Notes under the pieces: generated by a model
Told to the model about the DNA's origin: nothing
The model's database searches: none
The model's input: only the letters and a program-made list of their open reading frames with translations
Made by a program: the position numbers and the translations under genes
Assembly: GCA_028282705.1 (NCBI GenBank)
Contig: JANQHI010000038.1
Location: forward strand, 1-64,000
Direction of reading: 5' to 3'
Length of the DNA stretch: 64,000 bases
Source: Prolixibacteraceae bacterium
GTDB lineage: Bacteria; Bacteroidota; Bacteroidia; Bacteroidales; Prolixibacteraceae
In this document: piece after piece, positions 9,203 to 17,992 of the stretch
Position numbering within the stretch: the stretch's first letter is position 1
Layout: every line of letters starts with the position of its first letter

Positions 9203-9913
9203 ATGCCATTTTTAAGTTGGATTAGTGATGATAAATTGGTTCCTATCATTTCAGGGTTATTGCTAAAAGCTCAAGAAGCACAAAACAAAGCCTCTGCCAA
9301 ATTTGGTAAAAATGTAATTGACCCTTTTTCTGCCATTTTTGAAATGTCAGGTTTTGGATTAAGCCTTGACTTATGGTTGAAAAGTGAATCAACCAGGCAA
9401 GCCCAAAAAACTTTACAGAACCACATTGGTGAATTTCACCAGAACATTCTTGGTTCATGCAGTGGTTGGGAAAATATGAAGACTGGAAATGTGATTGACC
9501 TGGTTTCAAAACAACATAAAATAGTTGCAGAAATCAAAAACAAATACAACACCATTTCTGGAGGGAAACTATCTGATCTCTACTATTCGTTGGAACATCT
9601 GGTAATGCCAAAAACCAGTATATACAAAGATTATACTGCTTACTATGTTTCAATAATACCTAAAAACCCGGAAAGGTTTAACAAAGCATTTGTTCCTTCT
9701 GACAAAGAAAAAGGAGAAAAATGCCCCCAAAATGATAAGGTCAGGGAAATAGATGGTGCCAGTTTTTACCATTTGGTAACTGGAGTACCTGATGCCCTTG
9801 AGCAATTATTTAACATCCTTCCTGAAATCATTTCTCTTTCTTCAGATTACAATTATAAAAAAGAAGAATTTGAACAACTAAAAGAATTCTTTAACCAGGC
9901 ATTTGGTAGCTAA
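9203..9913 (+). CDS. Eco47II-family type II restriction endonuclease
   Basis: This 236-residue protein matches the Eco47II/Sau96I-type endonuclease family as I remember it. The visible signature is IDPFSAIFEMSGFG, SESTRQAQKTL, NHIGEFHQNILG, GNVIDLV and the probable catalytic cluster IVAEIKNKYNT, whose E-x-K would belong to the PD-(D/E)xK active site. A later conserved block is REIDGASFYHLVTG. Family members cut GGNCC. The gene follows its methyltransferase by 65 bases on the same strand, the usual order that lets methylation precede cutting. There is no signal peptide. The target sequence is inferred from the family and should not be taken as proven here. Confidence 0.85.
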   Translation: MPFLSWISDDKLVPIISGLLLKAQEAQNKASAKFGKNVIDPFSAIFEMSGFGLSLDLWLKSESTRQAQKTLQNHIGEFHQNILGSCSGWENMKTGNVIDLVSKQHKIVAEIKNKYNTISGGKLSDLYYSLEHLVMPKTSIYKDYTAYYVSIIPKNPERFNKAFVPSDKEKGEKCPQNDKVREIDGASFYHLVTGVPDALEQLFNILPEIISLSSDYNYKKEEFEQLKEFFNQAFGS

Positions 9914-9922
9914 AATATAGGT

Positions 9923-10906
9923 ATGGATTATATTGCAAATAAAAACAGGTACAAAACAATGCCCTACAATAAGTGTGGGAAATGGGGGTTAAAGCTTCCT
10001 GCCATATCTTTAGGGTTATGGCACAACTTTGGAGGCATTGATAATTTTGAGAATAGTAGGGAAATACTTCATAAAGCATTTGATTTGGGCATTACCCATT
10101 TTGACTTAGCTAATAATTATGGCCCTCCTCCGGGTTCAGCAGAAGAAAATTTTGGCAAAATCCTGAAAACAGATTTTAAAACTTACAGGGATGAACTGGT
10201 TATATCTTCAAAAGCTGGCTACCTTATGTGGGATGGTCCTTATGGTGAATGGGGCAGCCGCAAATATTTATTGGCAAGCCTTGACCAAAGCTTAAAAAAG
10301 ATGGGATTGGAATATGTAGATATTTTCTATTCACACAGGCCAGACCACAATACCCCATTGGAAGAGACCATGATGGCACTTGACCAAGCTGTACGCTCAG
10401 GAAAAACACTGTATGTTGGTATTTCAAACTACCCTGCTGATTTGGCACAGGAGGCTTCAAAAATCCTTAAAGAATTAGGTACACCTTGCCTTATACACCA
10501 ACCCAGGTATTCCATGTTTGAGCGTTGGATTGAAGATGGATTGCTGAATGTGTTGGAAGAAGAAGGTATTGGTTGTATCCCATATTCCCCTTTAGCACAG
10601 GGGCTTTTAACTGACAAATACCTGGATGGTATTCCTGAAGGTTCAAGGGCAACACGTGGTATCTTCCTGAAAGAAGAACATGTTAATTCTGCACACAAGA
10701 AAGTTGTGGCTTTAAATGAATTGGCAAAAAAAAGGGGGCAATCACTTGCCCAAATGGCACTAGCCTGGGTATTGAAAGATAAAAGGATCACTTCAGTTTT
10801 AATAGGAGCTAGCTCTGCCAGGCAAATTGAAGACAATGTAGCTACATTGGCAAACTTACATTTTAAAGAAGGGGAATTGAAGTCAATTGAGGAAATTTTA
10901 GCATAA
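9923..10906 (+). CDS. Aldo-keto reductase, YghZ/L-glyceraldehyde 3-phosphate reductase type
   Basis: This is a 327-residue NADPH-dependent aldo-keto reductase. The start matches the YghZ/KvBeta subgroup: NRYKTMPYNKCGKWGLKLP followed by AISLGLWHNFGG. The catalytic tetrad is visible: Asp and Tyr in FDLANNYGPP, Lys in VISSKAGY and His in IFYSHRPDH. The cofactor segment near the end (SVLIGASSARQIEDN) is also typical. Enzymes of this subgroup reduce L-glyceraldehyde 3-phosphate and methylglyoxal and so detoxify reactive carbonyls. It starts 9 bases after the restriction gene, which may give read-through transcription, but the function is unrelated. I chose ATG 9923 because homologues begin with the same NRY segment. 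Confidence 0.88.
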   Translation: MDYIANKNRYKTMPYNKCGKWGLKLPAISLGLWHNFGGIDNFENSREILHKAFDLGITHFDLANNYGPPPGSAEENFGKILKTDFKTYRDELVISSKAGYLMWDGPYGEWGSRKYLLASLDQSLKKMGLEYVDIFYSHRPDHNTPLEETMMALDQAVRSGKTLYVGISNYPADLAQEASKILKELGTPCLIHQPRYSMFERWIEDGLLNVLEEEGIGCIPYSPLAQGLLTDKYLDGIPEGSRATRGIFLKEEHVNSAHKKVVALNELAKKRGQSLAQMALAWVLKDKRITSVLIGASSARQIEDNVATLANLHFKEGELKSIEEILA

Positions 10907-10910
10907 AAAA

Positions 10911-10934
10911 GCAGCTGCCAATCTTGGCAGCTGC
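10911..10934 (-). terminator. Strong terminator, mainly for the minus strand
   Basis: An 11-bp perfect stem, GCAGCTGCCAA (10911-10921) and TTGGCAGCTGC (10924-10934), has a 2-base nominal loop. Six A residues precede it on the plus strand, so a U-run follows it in a minus-strand transcript. It lies 20 bases past the stop of the small gene at 10954-11130 and also just after the reductase, so it can serve both. Confidence 0.85.
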
Positions 10935-10953
10935 CTTATACTAGTTGAAAATT

Positions 10954-11130
10954 TTACAAATTAACAAAATAATTCGCTCCCATAAAAATGGCGAGGATAA
11001 ATGCAATCCCTGCAAAGGTTCCCAATGCCAAGTATATGATCACATTTAGAGGTAAAGACCACCTTTCATGCTCTGTTGAAGTTGAAATGGTAATCTGGTT
11101 TTCATTTGTTTTCGTTTCCATTGTATTCAT
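10954..11130 (-). CDS. 58-residue single-pass membrane protein
   Basis: A short open frame from ATG 11130 to TAA 10954 encodes 58 residues. The first 25 are polar (MNTMETKTNENQ, then ISTSTEHERWSLP), then comes one hydrophobic helix, about residues 28-51 (VIIYLALGTFAGIAFILAIFMG), and a short outside tail (ANYFVNL). It is the first gene downstream of pheS on the same strand, separated from it by the pheS terminator, and a strong terminator with a U-run follows it, which supports a real transcription unit. A second start, Met4, is possible. I do not recognise the family; a small regulatory or membrane-complex subunit is one possibility. No other gene fills this stretch. Confidence 0.6.
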   Translation of the reverse strand: MNTMETKTNENQITISTSTEHERWSLPLNVIIYLALGTFAGIAFILAIFMGANYFVNL

Positions 11131-11332
11131 GATAAATTAATAAAAACATGCCTTTTTTTATTTTTGGCATGCAAATGTATCATTTATTTTGCCTTTCATT
11201 CAAAAACGAATTTTATAGCTCCTTTATTTCTGTTCAGTACACAAAATTTAATACTGCCTTAAATGTAAAAGAAGCTTTTATTAACAGCTTTTAATTGTAA
11301 ATTACTGAAATCTATGTGTTTGAAATAGAAAA

Positions 11333-11356
11333 AAGGTGCCCAATAATGAACACCTT
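11333..11356 (-). terminator. Terminator of pheS
   Basis: AAGGTG (11333-11338) pairs with CACCTT (11351-11356) around a 12-base loop. The A-rich run at 11326-11334 becomes a U-rich tail in the minus-strand transcript. It lies 26 bases past the pheS stop. Confidence 0.65.
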
Positions 11357-11382
11357 CCTGTTAATAAAGTATCTTTTTGATT

Positions 11383-12402
11383 TTATATTGCAGATTCAAA
11401 TTGCTTTAAAAAACGCACATCATTTTCAAAAAAATGGCGGATATCTTTTATCCCATACTTCAGCATTGTGATCCTTTCAATACCCATCCCAAATGCAAAA
11501 CCAGTATATTTCCTACTGTCAATGTTACAACTTTCCAGCACATTTGGGTCAACCATGCCACAGCCTAAAATTTCCAGCCAACCAGTATATTTACACACAT
11601 TGCATCCTTTTCCCCCACAAATAGAACAGCTTACATCCATTTCAGCAGATGGCTCAGTAAATGGGAAGTATGATGGCCTTAGCCTGATCTTTGTTTTCTC
11701 TCCAAACAACTCTTTTGCAAAGTAAAGCAAGGTTTGTTTAAGGTCGGCAAACGAAACATTTTCATCAACATACAACCCCTCAACCTGGTGAAAAATACAG
11801 TGTGACCTGGCTGAAATGGCTTCATTCCTGAAAACCCTTCCAGGGAATATTGAGCGGATAGGTGGCTGTGTGCGCTCCATCACCCTGATTTGCACACTTG
11901 AAGTATGTGTGCGCAACAACACATCAGGGTCTTTTTCAATAAAAAAGGTATCCTGCATATCACGAGCTGGGTGTTCTGGAGGGAAATTCAAAGCTGAAAA
12001 AACGTGCCAGTCATCTTCTATCTCAGGCCCTTCAGCAACAGTAAATCCCAACCTCCCAAAAATATCAATGATCTCATTCCTGACCACTGATAATGGATGC
12101 CTTGTGCCTGGTTTCATTGATTCTCCCGGGCGAGTTAAATCCAACCCATCATCTTTTGGGGTTCCATTGTTGAATCTATCCCTCAACTCATTGATCTTAT
12201 CTTGTGCAAAATTCTTCAGGACATTGATAGCTTGCCCAACTTCTTTCTTTTGTTCATTAGGAACATTTTTGAACTCAGAAAACAACTGGCTCACCAATCC
12301 CTTTTTGCTGATGTATTTGATTCTTAACTCATCAACTTCCTCTACTGTTGATGCTTTAATATTGGATAATTCCTCCTGAAGTTGTTTAATTTTATCTAAC
12401 AT
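11383..12402 (-). CDS. pheS: Phenylalanine-tRNA ligase alpha subunit
   Basis: PheS forms an alpha2-beta2 enzyme with PheT and charges tRNA-Phe in the cytoplasm. The 339-residue protein has the N-terminal coiled coil (MLDKIKQLQEEL), the class II motif 2 region (IFPGRVFRNEAISARSHCIF), the FTEPSAEMDV motif of the phenylalanine pocket, a Cys-rich insert (CSICGGKGCNVC) and motif 3 near the end (GFAFGMGIERITML). I start at ATG 12402 because PheS proteins begin at MLDKI; the frame extends 8 residues further upstream with poor similarity. The beta subunit gene is not in this window, so the two are unlinked here. A terminator follows. Confidence 0.95.
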   Translation of the reverse strand: MLDKIKQLQEELSNIKASTVEEVDELRIKYISKKGLVSQLFSEFKNVPNEQKKEVGQAINVLKNFAQDKINELRDRFNNGTPKDDGLDLTRPGESMKPGTRHPLSVVRNEIIDIFGRLGFTVAEGPEIEDDWHVFSALNFPPEHPARDMQDTFFIEKDPDVLLRTHTSSVQIRVMERTQPPIRSIFPGRVFRNEAISARSHCIFHQVEGLYVDENVSFADLKQTLLYFAKELFGEKTKIRLRPSYFPFTEPSAEMDVSCSICGGKGCNVCKYTGWLEILGCGMVDPNVLESCNIDSRKYTGFAFGMGIERITMLKYGIKDIRHFFENDVRFLKQFESAI

Positions 12403-12560
12403 TTTTGCACTTTTTCTGAGGCACAAAGATAATCATTCCTTTCAATTCCAGGAGAATTAGGGCAATCGTTAAAAGTATTTTATTTAGTCTTACCAATCTT
12501 TTATCTTTACCAGTGTTTCAATGGTAGTCAAAATCAATTTTCTAAAAAACCTAATAAGAA

Positions 12561-13739
12561 ATGAAAAATTTAAACTGGTTAGGAATTCCCTTGCATCCTT
12601 TTGTGCTTTTAGTTGCATTTTTACTTATTAACCCATCTGTAGCACAAGAAATTTACTTCCCTGAGAAGGGAGAAAAATGGAAATCTGAATCACCTGAAAA
12701 ATTAGGTTTCAGCCCAGAAAAACTGGATGCTGCCATAGAGTTTGCCAAAGGCAATGAATATGAAGGAGCCAGGGATTTAAGGGTAGCTATCCTAAAAGGA
12801 TTCAGCCATGAGCCTTTTCACAGGCTGGCTGGTCCCACCAAAAAGCGTGGAGGTCCCACAGGGATGATTTTGAAAAATGGTGTTTTGGTTGCCAACTGGG
12901 GTGATACCAAAAGGGTTGATATGACATTTAGTGTAACCAAAAGTTACCTTTCAACAATATGTGGGTTAGCTTTGGACAATAGGCTGATTGAAAGTGTTGA
13001 GAATCATGTCTCTGAATATGTTTGGGATGGCACTTTTAAAGGAGAACAAAATTCTAAAATAACCTGGCATCATTTATTAAACCAATCATCTGATTGGAGT
13101 GGCAACCTGTTTGGCATGTATGACTGGGCTGACCGCCCACCACGTGAAGGAAGCATTGATGATTGGAAAAACAGGGAACTGAATGAGCCAGGAAAAGTAT
13201 TTGAATACAATGATGCGAGGGTGAATGTGCTGGCTTATTCGCTGCTTCAAGTTTGGCGCAAACCATTACCTATGGTTTTAAAAGAAAAAGTGATGGACCC
13301 CATTGGGGCAAGCACAACCTGGAGGTGGCATGGGTATGATAGCTCCTGGACAACTATTGATGGGATAAAGATGCAATCAGTGAGTGGTGGCGGGCATTCT
13401 GGTGGTGGAATTTTTATCAATACTGAAGACCATGCGCGTTTTGGATTGCTTTTTATGAACAATGGTAATTGGGATGGCAACCAGCTTATTTCTAAAAAGT
13501 GGGTAAAAATGGCTACACAGCCGTCAGAAGCCAATGAAAGTTATGGCTATATGTGGTGGCTGAACAAAGGAAACAGAAAGTGGGAAGGCCTGGATGAAAA
13601 TATTTTTTATGCAGCAGGTTTTGGCGGAAATTTTATTGTGGTTGACCAAGCTAAAGGAATTGTGATTGTTACGCGATGGCTTAACCCTTCAAAAATTGGG
13701 AATTTTGTAAAACTGGTGATGGAGTCTATGGTCGAATAA
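12561..13739 (+). CDS. Exported serine hydrolase, class C beta-lactamase family
   Basis: The 392-residue protein has a signal peptide (about residues 1-29, ending in NPSVAQE) and the fold of the class C beta-lactamase/penicillin-binding family. The nucleophile motif SxxK is present in FSVTKSY, the second motif as YNDARVN, and a GHSGGG segment stands where the third (HTG-like) motif is expected. Such enzymes hydrolyse esters, D-amino acid peptides or beta-lactams, and most are esterase-like. It probably acts in the periplasm. It is monocistronic, facing the EEP hydrolase gene tail to tail across 14 bases. Resistance activity cannot be claimed from these motifs. Confidence 0.85.
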   Translation: MKNLNWLGIPLHPFVLLVAFLLINPSVAQEIYFPEKGEKWKSESPEKLGFSPEKLDAAIEFAKGNEYEGARDLRVAILKGFSHEPFHRLAGPTKKRGGPTGMILKNGVLVANWGDTKRVDMTFSVTKSYLSTICGLALDNRLIESVENHVSEYVWDGTFKGEQNSKITWHHLLNQSSDWSGNLFGMYDWADRPPREGSIDDWKNRELNEPGKVFEYNDARVNVLAYSLLQVWRKPLPMVLKEKVMDPIGASTTWRWHGYDSSWTTIDGIKMQSVSGGGHSGGGIFINTEDHARFGLLFMNNGNWDGNQLISKKWVKMATQPSEANESYGYMWWLNKGNRKWEGLDENIFYAAGFGGNFIVVDQAKGIVIVTRWLNPSKIGNFVKLVMESMVE

Positions 13740-13753
13740 CTACTATAAGTTTT

Positions 13754-14818
13754 TCATTTTAAAGCAAATTTCAGGAATACAGCTTCATGGTCAGAAAATG
13801 TAAAATCCTGTGGGATTACATTTACTTTAAGAGCTTCTACATTAGGAGAAAGGATGTAATAATCAATAATAGTAGTTAATGTCTCCCCCTCAGCAAAAGG
13901 TGTTTCAATATCCCTGTTGGTTGGCAAAAATTTATCATACACAATGTTCCAGCCCTTTGGGAAAAAACCTTCTTTTATTTTTTCCTGTACTTTGACACTA
14001 TACTTTTTATCTACCAAGCCAGGGTTAAACCCAGGAGGGTTTTGGTTCCAGTCACCCCCAGCTACCATATAGTTCCCTTTCTCATATTCATCCAGCATAA
14101 TTTCTTTGATAAGTGGCATTTCTGCGTCCCTTAATTCTCCCCCTGCATCATAAGCAGAGTTGTGGGTATTCAGTACCACCAATTGCTTTCCATTTCCCAG
14201 GTTGAAACGTGAAAGGATAAAACACCTGTCAAGCATAAACAGCCTTTTGGGCCATGCATATGATGAATGAAAAGCATACCTGATTGATTCTATTGGCTGT
14301 ATTTTTGAAAGGTTCATCTGCCCTGCCTGCACCTTGCCCAGTGGGTTGGTAAATGGAACTGGTACAAATTTCACATTGTAATTATTAGCATAAGTATAGG
14401 CAAGCCCTGGCAATACTTCAGCAATTATTTCTATCTCATTTTGTTTCCCTGTCCTTGCTGAGTTTTTATCTACTTCTTGTAAAATAATAAAATCAATGCT
14501 GTCATTTGCACTCAGGAAACCAGTAACCCCTTCAGTGTATTTTTTTACCAATTCATCAGTTGGATGTACCATTTCCCCACCATCATAAAAAAAGTCCATT
14601 TCTGCACCCAACCCACAAAATCCAATGTTCCAACTCAAGATATTGAATGTATCCTTTTCCAAAACCTGGTTATTCCCATTCCCTAAAATTTCAAGTTGAA
14701 CCTTATCCTCAGGCTGGTAATCATTTGCTGTCCCATAATAAATAACAACCCCCAGGTATAGGGTACATATAAGAACTATTAAAAGTATGACCCGGAATAT
14801 TTTTTTTAAGATTTTCAT
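13754..14818 (-). CDS. Membrane-anchored endonuclease/exonuclease/phosphatase family protein
   Basis: This 354-residue protein has one N-terminal hydrophobic helix (about residues 8-28), so the catalytic part should lie outside the cytoplasmic membrane. The EEP fold is shown by ILSWNIGFCGLG, the Glu motif FIILQEVDKNS, VLNTHNSAYD, the Asp-Asn motif VAGGDWNQNPPG and the terminal SDHEAVFLKF. The family includes DNases, phosphodiesterases and sphingomyelinase-like enzymes using a divalent metal. The export signal makes intracellular DNA repair unlikely; a phosphodiesterase or phosphatase acting on lipids or extracellular nucleic acid is more plausible. The gene is monocistronic. Confidence 0.82.
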   Translation of the reverse strand: MKILKKIFRVILLIVLICTLYLGVVIYYGTANDYQPEDKVQLEILGNGNNQVLEKDTFNILSWNIGFCGLGAEMDFFYDGGEMVHPTDELVKKYTEGVTGFLSANDSIDFIILQEVDKNSARTGKQNEIEIIAEVLPGLAYTYANNYNVKFVPVPFTNPLGKVQAGQMNLSKIQPIESIRYAFHSSYAWPKRLFMLDRCFILSRFNLGNGKQLVVLNTHNSAYDAGGELRDAEMPLIKEIMLDEYEKGNYMVAGGDWNQNPPGFNPGLVDKKYSVKVQEKIKEGFFPKGWNIVYDKFLPTNRDIETPFAEGETLTTIIDYYILSPNVEALKVNVIPQDFTFSDHEAVFLKFALK

Positions 14819-14906
14819 GGTGACTGGTTTGACTATTATAGATAGCTAATGTAATGAATTCAACCAACAAAATTGTTACTTAAATTTAAAGATTGGCTTA
14901 AATGAA

Positions 14907-14938
14907 AAAGGTTACCTTGAACTATACAGGCAACCTTT
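14907..14938 (-). terminator. Terminator of the cytochrome-oxidoreductase operon
   Basis: AAAGGTTACC (14907-14916) and GGCAACCTTT (14929-14938) pair with a single A-C mismatch and a 12-base loop. The A-run at 14905-14909 gives a U-tract on the minus strand. It lies 28 bases after the stop of the gene at 14966-16345. Confidence 0.75.
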
Positions 14939-14965
14939 CTCAATATATCTTTTATTGATTGATTA

Positions 14966-16345
14966 TCATTTCCTCTGCTCATCAGCATTGGCAGCCTCAC
15001 CAGCTATTGGGACTTTAGCAGTTTGTATATATTCAATATCACCCATCACATATTTTTTAGGGCCAATCATTAAGTCAGAATTCATCATTTCTTCAAAAGT
15101 AACTTCTTTTCCTGTGTAAGCTGATTGCCTACCCATAATGGCCACCAAGTTTGAAATAGCAATTTCTTCTGCTTCATTAAAAGGAATATTTTTCCTAATG
15201 CAGGTAACCAGGTCAATATGCTCCTGAATATATGGACTGACTTTCACATTTGGTGTTTCATTGCCTTCTTCATCTAAAGGATAGGCATATTTGAATACCT
15301 CTTTTCCTTCCATATCCCATATGGTATTCTTGCAATTTGATGAGCCTTCAGTCCCCTGTACCCTTTCAGAAACATTATTTACACACCCATTTATTTGGCG
15401 GCACATACTGTGGACATGCATCCCATTTTCATATTCAAAATCAATGCTGAAATTATCAAACTGGTCTCCTGTTATCCTTCTTTGGCGCGAACCAAAGCCA
15501 ACAGCTTTCATAGGATGTGATCCTGTAAACCAGTTAATTACATCAATATTATGCACATGTTGCTCAACAATGTGGTCGCCCGAAAGCCATAACCAATTAA
15601 CCCAATCACGGATCATATATTCCATCTCAGACCATTCAGCCCTGGGGTTCCTGTGCCATAACTTACCACTATTCCAATAGCAATTTGCAGAAACAATTTC
15701 CCCAATAACACCTGATTTTACCTGCTTATACACCTCTATGTAATCTCGTTGGTGCCGCCTCTGGGTGCCTGTCACAACCTTTAAGCCTATTGCATCTGCT
15801 TTTTTTGCTGAAGCCATTACTGAACGAATGCCTTCTGGGTCAACAGCTATGGGCTTTTCCATAAATACATGCTTCCTGGCTTGCACAGCTGCTTCAAATT
15901 GTTCAGGCCTGAACTTAGGGGGTGTTGCCAATATTACCACATCAACCCCAGAATCAATTACCTTTTGGTAGGCATCAAACCCTATAAAGCAATTTTCATC
16001 AGCTATTTCATTATCATATTGTTCTTTTATTTTTCCCCTGCAACTTTGGAGGCGGTCATCAAACACATCTCCTAGTGCTGTAACAGACACATTTGGACCT
16101 GAACGTAAAAAATCCATGGCTGCTCCTGTACCACGCCCGCCACATCCAATTAACCCAGCCTTTAATGGTTTCCCATCTGGTGCCTGGTCTAATAGTGGAG
16201 GCAAGTTTAAATCTCCAATATCTTTTATACCTGAACCCTTTTTTGAAGAACAAGAAGACAATGCATTAACACCTAATGCTCCTACTGCTCCTATTGCTGC
16301 TGCCCCAGCAATAAACTTCCTTCTTGACAAATTATTTTCTTCCAT
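14966..16345 (-). CDS. Tat-exported Gfo/Idh/MocA family oxidoreductase
   Basis: This 459-residue protein begins with a twin-arginine signal (NLSRRKFIAGAAAIGAVG), then SSCSSKKG, whose Cys could also be lipidated. The Rossmann domain starts with KAGLIGCGGRGTGAA and is followed by VILATPPKF and VFMEKPIAV with the conserved Lys. The C-terminal domain carries WSGDHIVEQHVHNIDVINWF with clustered histidines. It is thus a secreted sugar oxidoreductase, probably holding its nicotinamide cofactor. The gene begins 7 bases after the stop of the tetraheme cytochrome fusion (16353-17897), so the two are cotranscribed and may form one periplasmic electron-transfer pair. The substrate is unknown. Confidence 0.88.
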   Translation of the reverse strand: MEENNLSRRKFIAGAAAIGAVGALGVNALSSCSSKKGSGIKDIGDLNLPPLLDQAPDGKPLKAGLIGCGGRGTGAAMDFLRSGPNVSVTALGDVFDDRLQSCRGKIKEQYDNEIADENCFIGFDAYQKVIDSGVDVVILATPPKFRPEQFEAAVQARKHVFMEKPIAVDPEGIRSVMASAKKADAIGLKVVTGTQRRHQRDYIEVYKQVKSGVIGEIVSANCYWNSGKLWHRNPRAEWSEMEYMIRDWVNWLWLSGDHIVEQHVHNIDVINWFTGSHPMKAVGFGSRQRRITGDQFDNFSIDFEYENGMHVHSMCRQINGCVNNVSERVQGTEGSSNCKNTIWDMEGKEVFKYAYPLDEEGNETPNVKVSPYIQEHIDLVTCIRKNIPFNEAEEIAISNLVAIMGRQSAYTGKEVTFEEMMNSDLMIGPKKYVMGDIEYIQTAKVPIAGEAANADEQRK

Positions 16346-16352
16346 AACTTAA

Positions 16353-17897
16353 TTATTTAGTTGATTTATTAATTCCTGTATTTTCGTTAAAATCACATAC
16401 TACCCTGAATCCCACAAAATTACAATCAGAGAGCCACCATTTGCTTTTGGGCATTTGTGGGTCTGTTTTTAACCATGCATCTGTTTTTGTTTGGTCGCGT
16501 GCGGCACTTCTTACATCTTTAACTGTACTTTTGAATGAACCTCCCCTGGTTACATATTCTTCCCCCTGCAAAGGCCCTTTGGGGTCTTTAATTCCATTTT
16601 TCAATTTCCCATATGCACCAGGAGCATACCAATCTGAGCAATATTCTGCTGCATTGCCCAGCATGTTTTTCAACCCAAATGGGTTGGGTTCAACCATATC
16701 TGGCTCCTGGGTTTTCCCCTGGCTGTTGGCTTCAAAAACAACATAATCATTAATAGTAGTATTCTCTTTCCCAAATAATTTTTTTAGCATCCCTTTTTTC
16801 ATAAAATTATTGGGCTCTCCTTCAAAAAAGTATGCAGTGTTGGTGCCTGCCCTACAAGCATATTCCCATTCAGCCTCAGTAGGAAGCCTGTAATTCTTCC
16901 CTGTCATTGCTGAAAGCCATTTGCAATATGTTTCGGCTGCATGATAGCTCATGGTTATGGCAGGCCTGTTGCCTAACCCCCAATTTTGGTCAGGTTGCCC
17001 ATATGGGGGGGTTGGCCCTGAAATGGCATCAACCTGCCCTTCAACCCTGCTTCCTTCTGTGTCTGTTGACCTCCCTTCTGCTGAGGTTGCACTATAAAAT
17101 GCCAGGAAATTATCCCAGGTTGTTTCAATTTCAGCCATAAAAAACGGGCTAATGGTAACTTCTTTTACAGGTCCCTCATCTTCCCTCCTAAACTTTTCAT
17201 CTTCAGGACTTCCTATTTTAAATGCCCCTCCAGGAATAGCTACCATATTAAAAGAAACAGTGGTATTGGGTACAGTTTCAGTATAGTTTTCATGTGCCTC
17301 TACTTTGGCTGCTTCCTTAAAAATAACCAGGTCTTTTTCTTTTGTTTTTCCAAAATCAACATTGCTGGCATGAATTGCATTGGGGTCATAATGGCCTACA
17401 TCCAGGTGGCAGTTTATGCAACGTAAGTCATCTTCATTTTGGGTATAATATAAATGTGCATCTTGCCCCTTTTTATTCAGTGTCAATGGAAACAGGTTTA
17501 CATGGCAATTGATACATGACTCTTTATATACAAAATGTTGAGCCTCTTCAAATGTTGATTTTGCTTCCCAATTGAAGCTGGCTGAATCTTTAAAAAGAAA
17601 CCCATATATGTCTTTAAACCCCAAACGTGCTTTTTCCTTCAGGTAGCCTTGCCCTTTTGGAGGCAAATGGCATTCAACACAATGGACAACCACACCACTT
17701 TTTGTATCATGATGTACAGAAAGTTTCCATGAATCAAAAACATGGGGGTGCACATGGCACACTTCACAAAACTCATCAGTAGAGGTTGCTTCAATAGCTT
17801 TGTGGGAAAGAAGGGTTAAAACTATTCCCAATACACCACCAATAAATAATAATAAGAAAATCCTATTTTTTATCCACGAAAAGATTTTTAATACCAT
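16353..17897 (-). CDS. Tetraheme NapC/NirT-type cytochrome fused to an FGE-fold domain
   Basis: The 514-residue protein has one N-terminal membrane anchor (about residues 12-30) and then four CxxCH heme sites at residues 44-48, 73-77, 128-132 and 160-164, the pattern of NapC/NirT quinol-oxidising cytochromes. From about residue 210 to the end it is a formylglycine-generating enzyme-like (SUMF1) domain: MVAIPGGAFKIGSP, YRLPTEAEWEYACRAG, LGNAAEYCSDWYA and VTRGGSFKS. The paired catalytic cysteines of true formylglycine-generating enzymes near the end are not seen, so this part is probably a binding or nonheme module, not an active sulfatase modifier. The partner 7 bases downstream is a Tat-exported oxidoreductase. 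I infer transfer of electrons between the quinone pool and that enzyme. Confidence 0.85.
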   Translation of the reverse strand: MVLKIFSWIKNRIFLLLFIGGVLGIVLTLLSHKAIEATSTDEFCEVCHVHPHVFDSWKLSVHHDTKSGVVVHCVECHLPPKGQGYLKEKARLGFKDIYGFLFKDSASFNWEAKSTFEEAQHFVYKESCINCHVNLFPLTLNKKGQDAHLYYTQNEDDLRCINCHLDVGHYDPNAIHASNVDFGKTKEKDLVIFKEAAKVEAHENYTETVPNTTVSFNMVAIPGGAFKIGSPEDEKFRREDEGPVKEVTISPFFMAEIETTWDNFLAFYSATSAEGRSTDTEGSRVEGQVDAISGPTPPYGQPDQNWGLGNRPAITMSYHAAETYCKWLSAMTGKNYRLPTEAEWEYACRAGTNTAYFFEGEPNNFMKKGMLKKLFGKENTTINDYVVFEANSQGKTQEPDMVEPNPFGLKNMLGNAAEYCSDWYAPGAYGKLKNGIKDPKGPLQGEEYVTRGGSFKSTVKDVRSAARDQTKTDAWLKTDPQMPKSKWWLSDCNFVGFRVVCDFNENTGINKSTK

Positions 17898-17992
17898 CTC
17901 ACGTTTAGTTTAACTGGTTTAGATCAAAGGTCCTAAATATACTAAATAAATATCTTATAAAAGATGGGCTATAATATGTAAATTGGCAAAAA

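Noticed and set aside
11816-12379. Long plus-strand frame (187 codons) inside pheS
   Set aside because: It lies wholly opposite a conserved synthetase gene and its reading is rich in Cys and Ser, as expected from the antisense of coding DNA.
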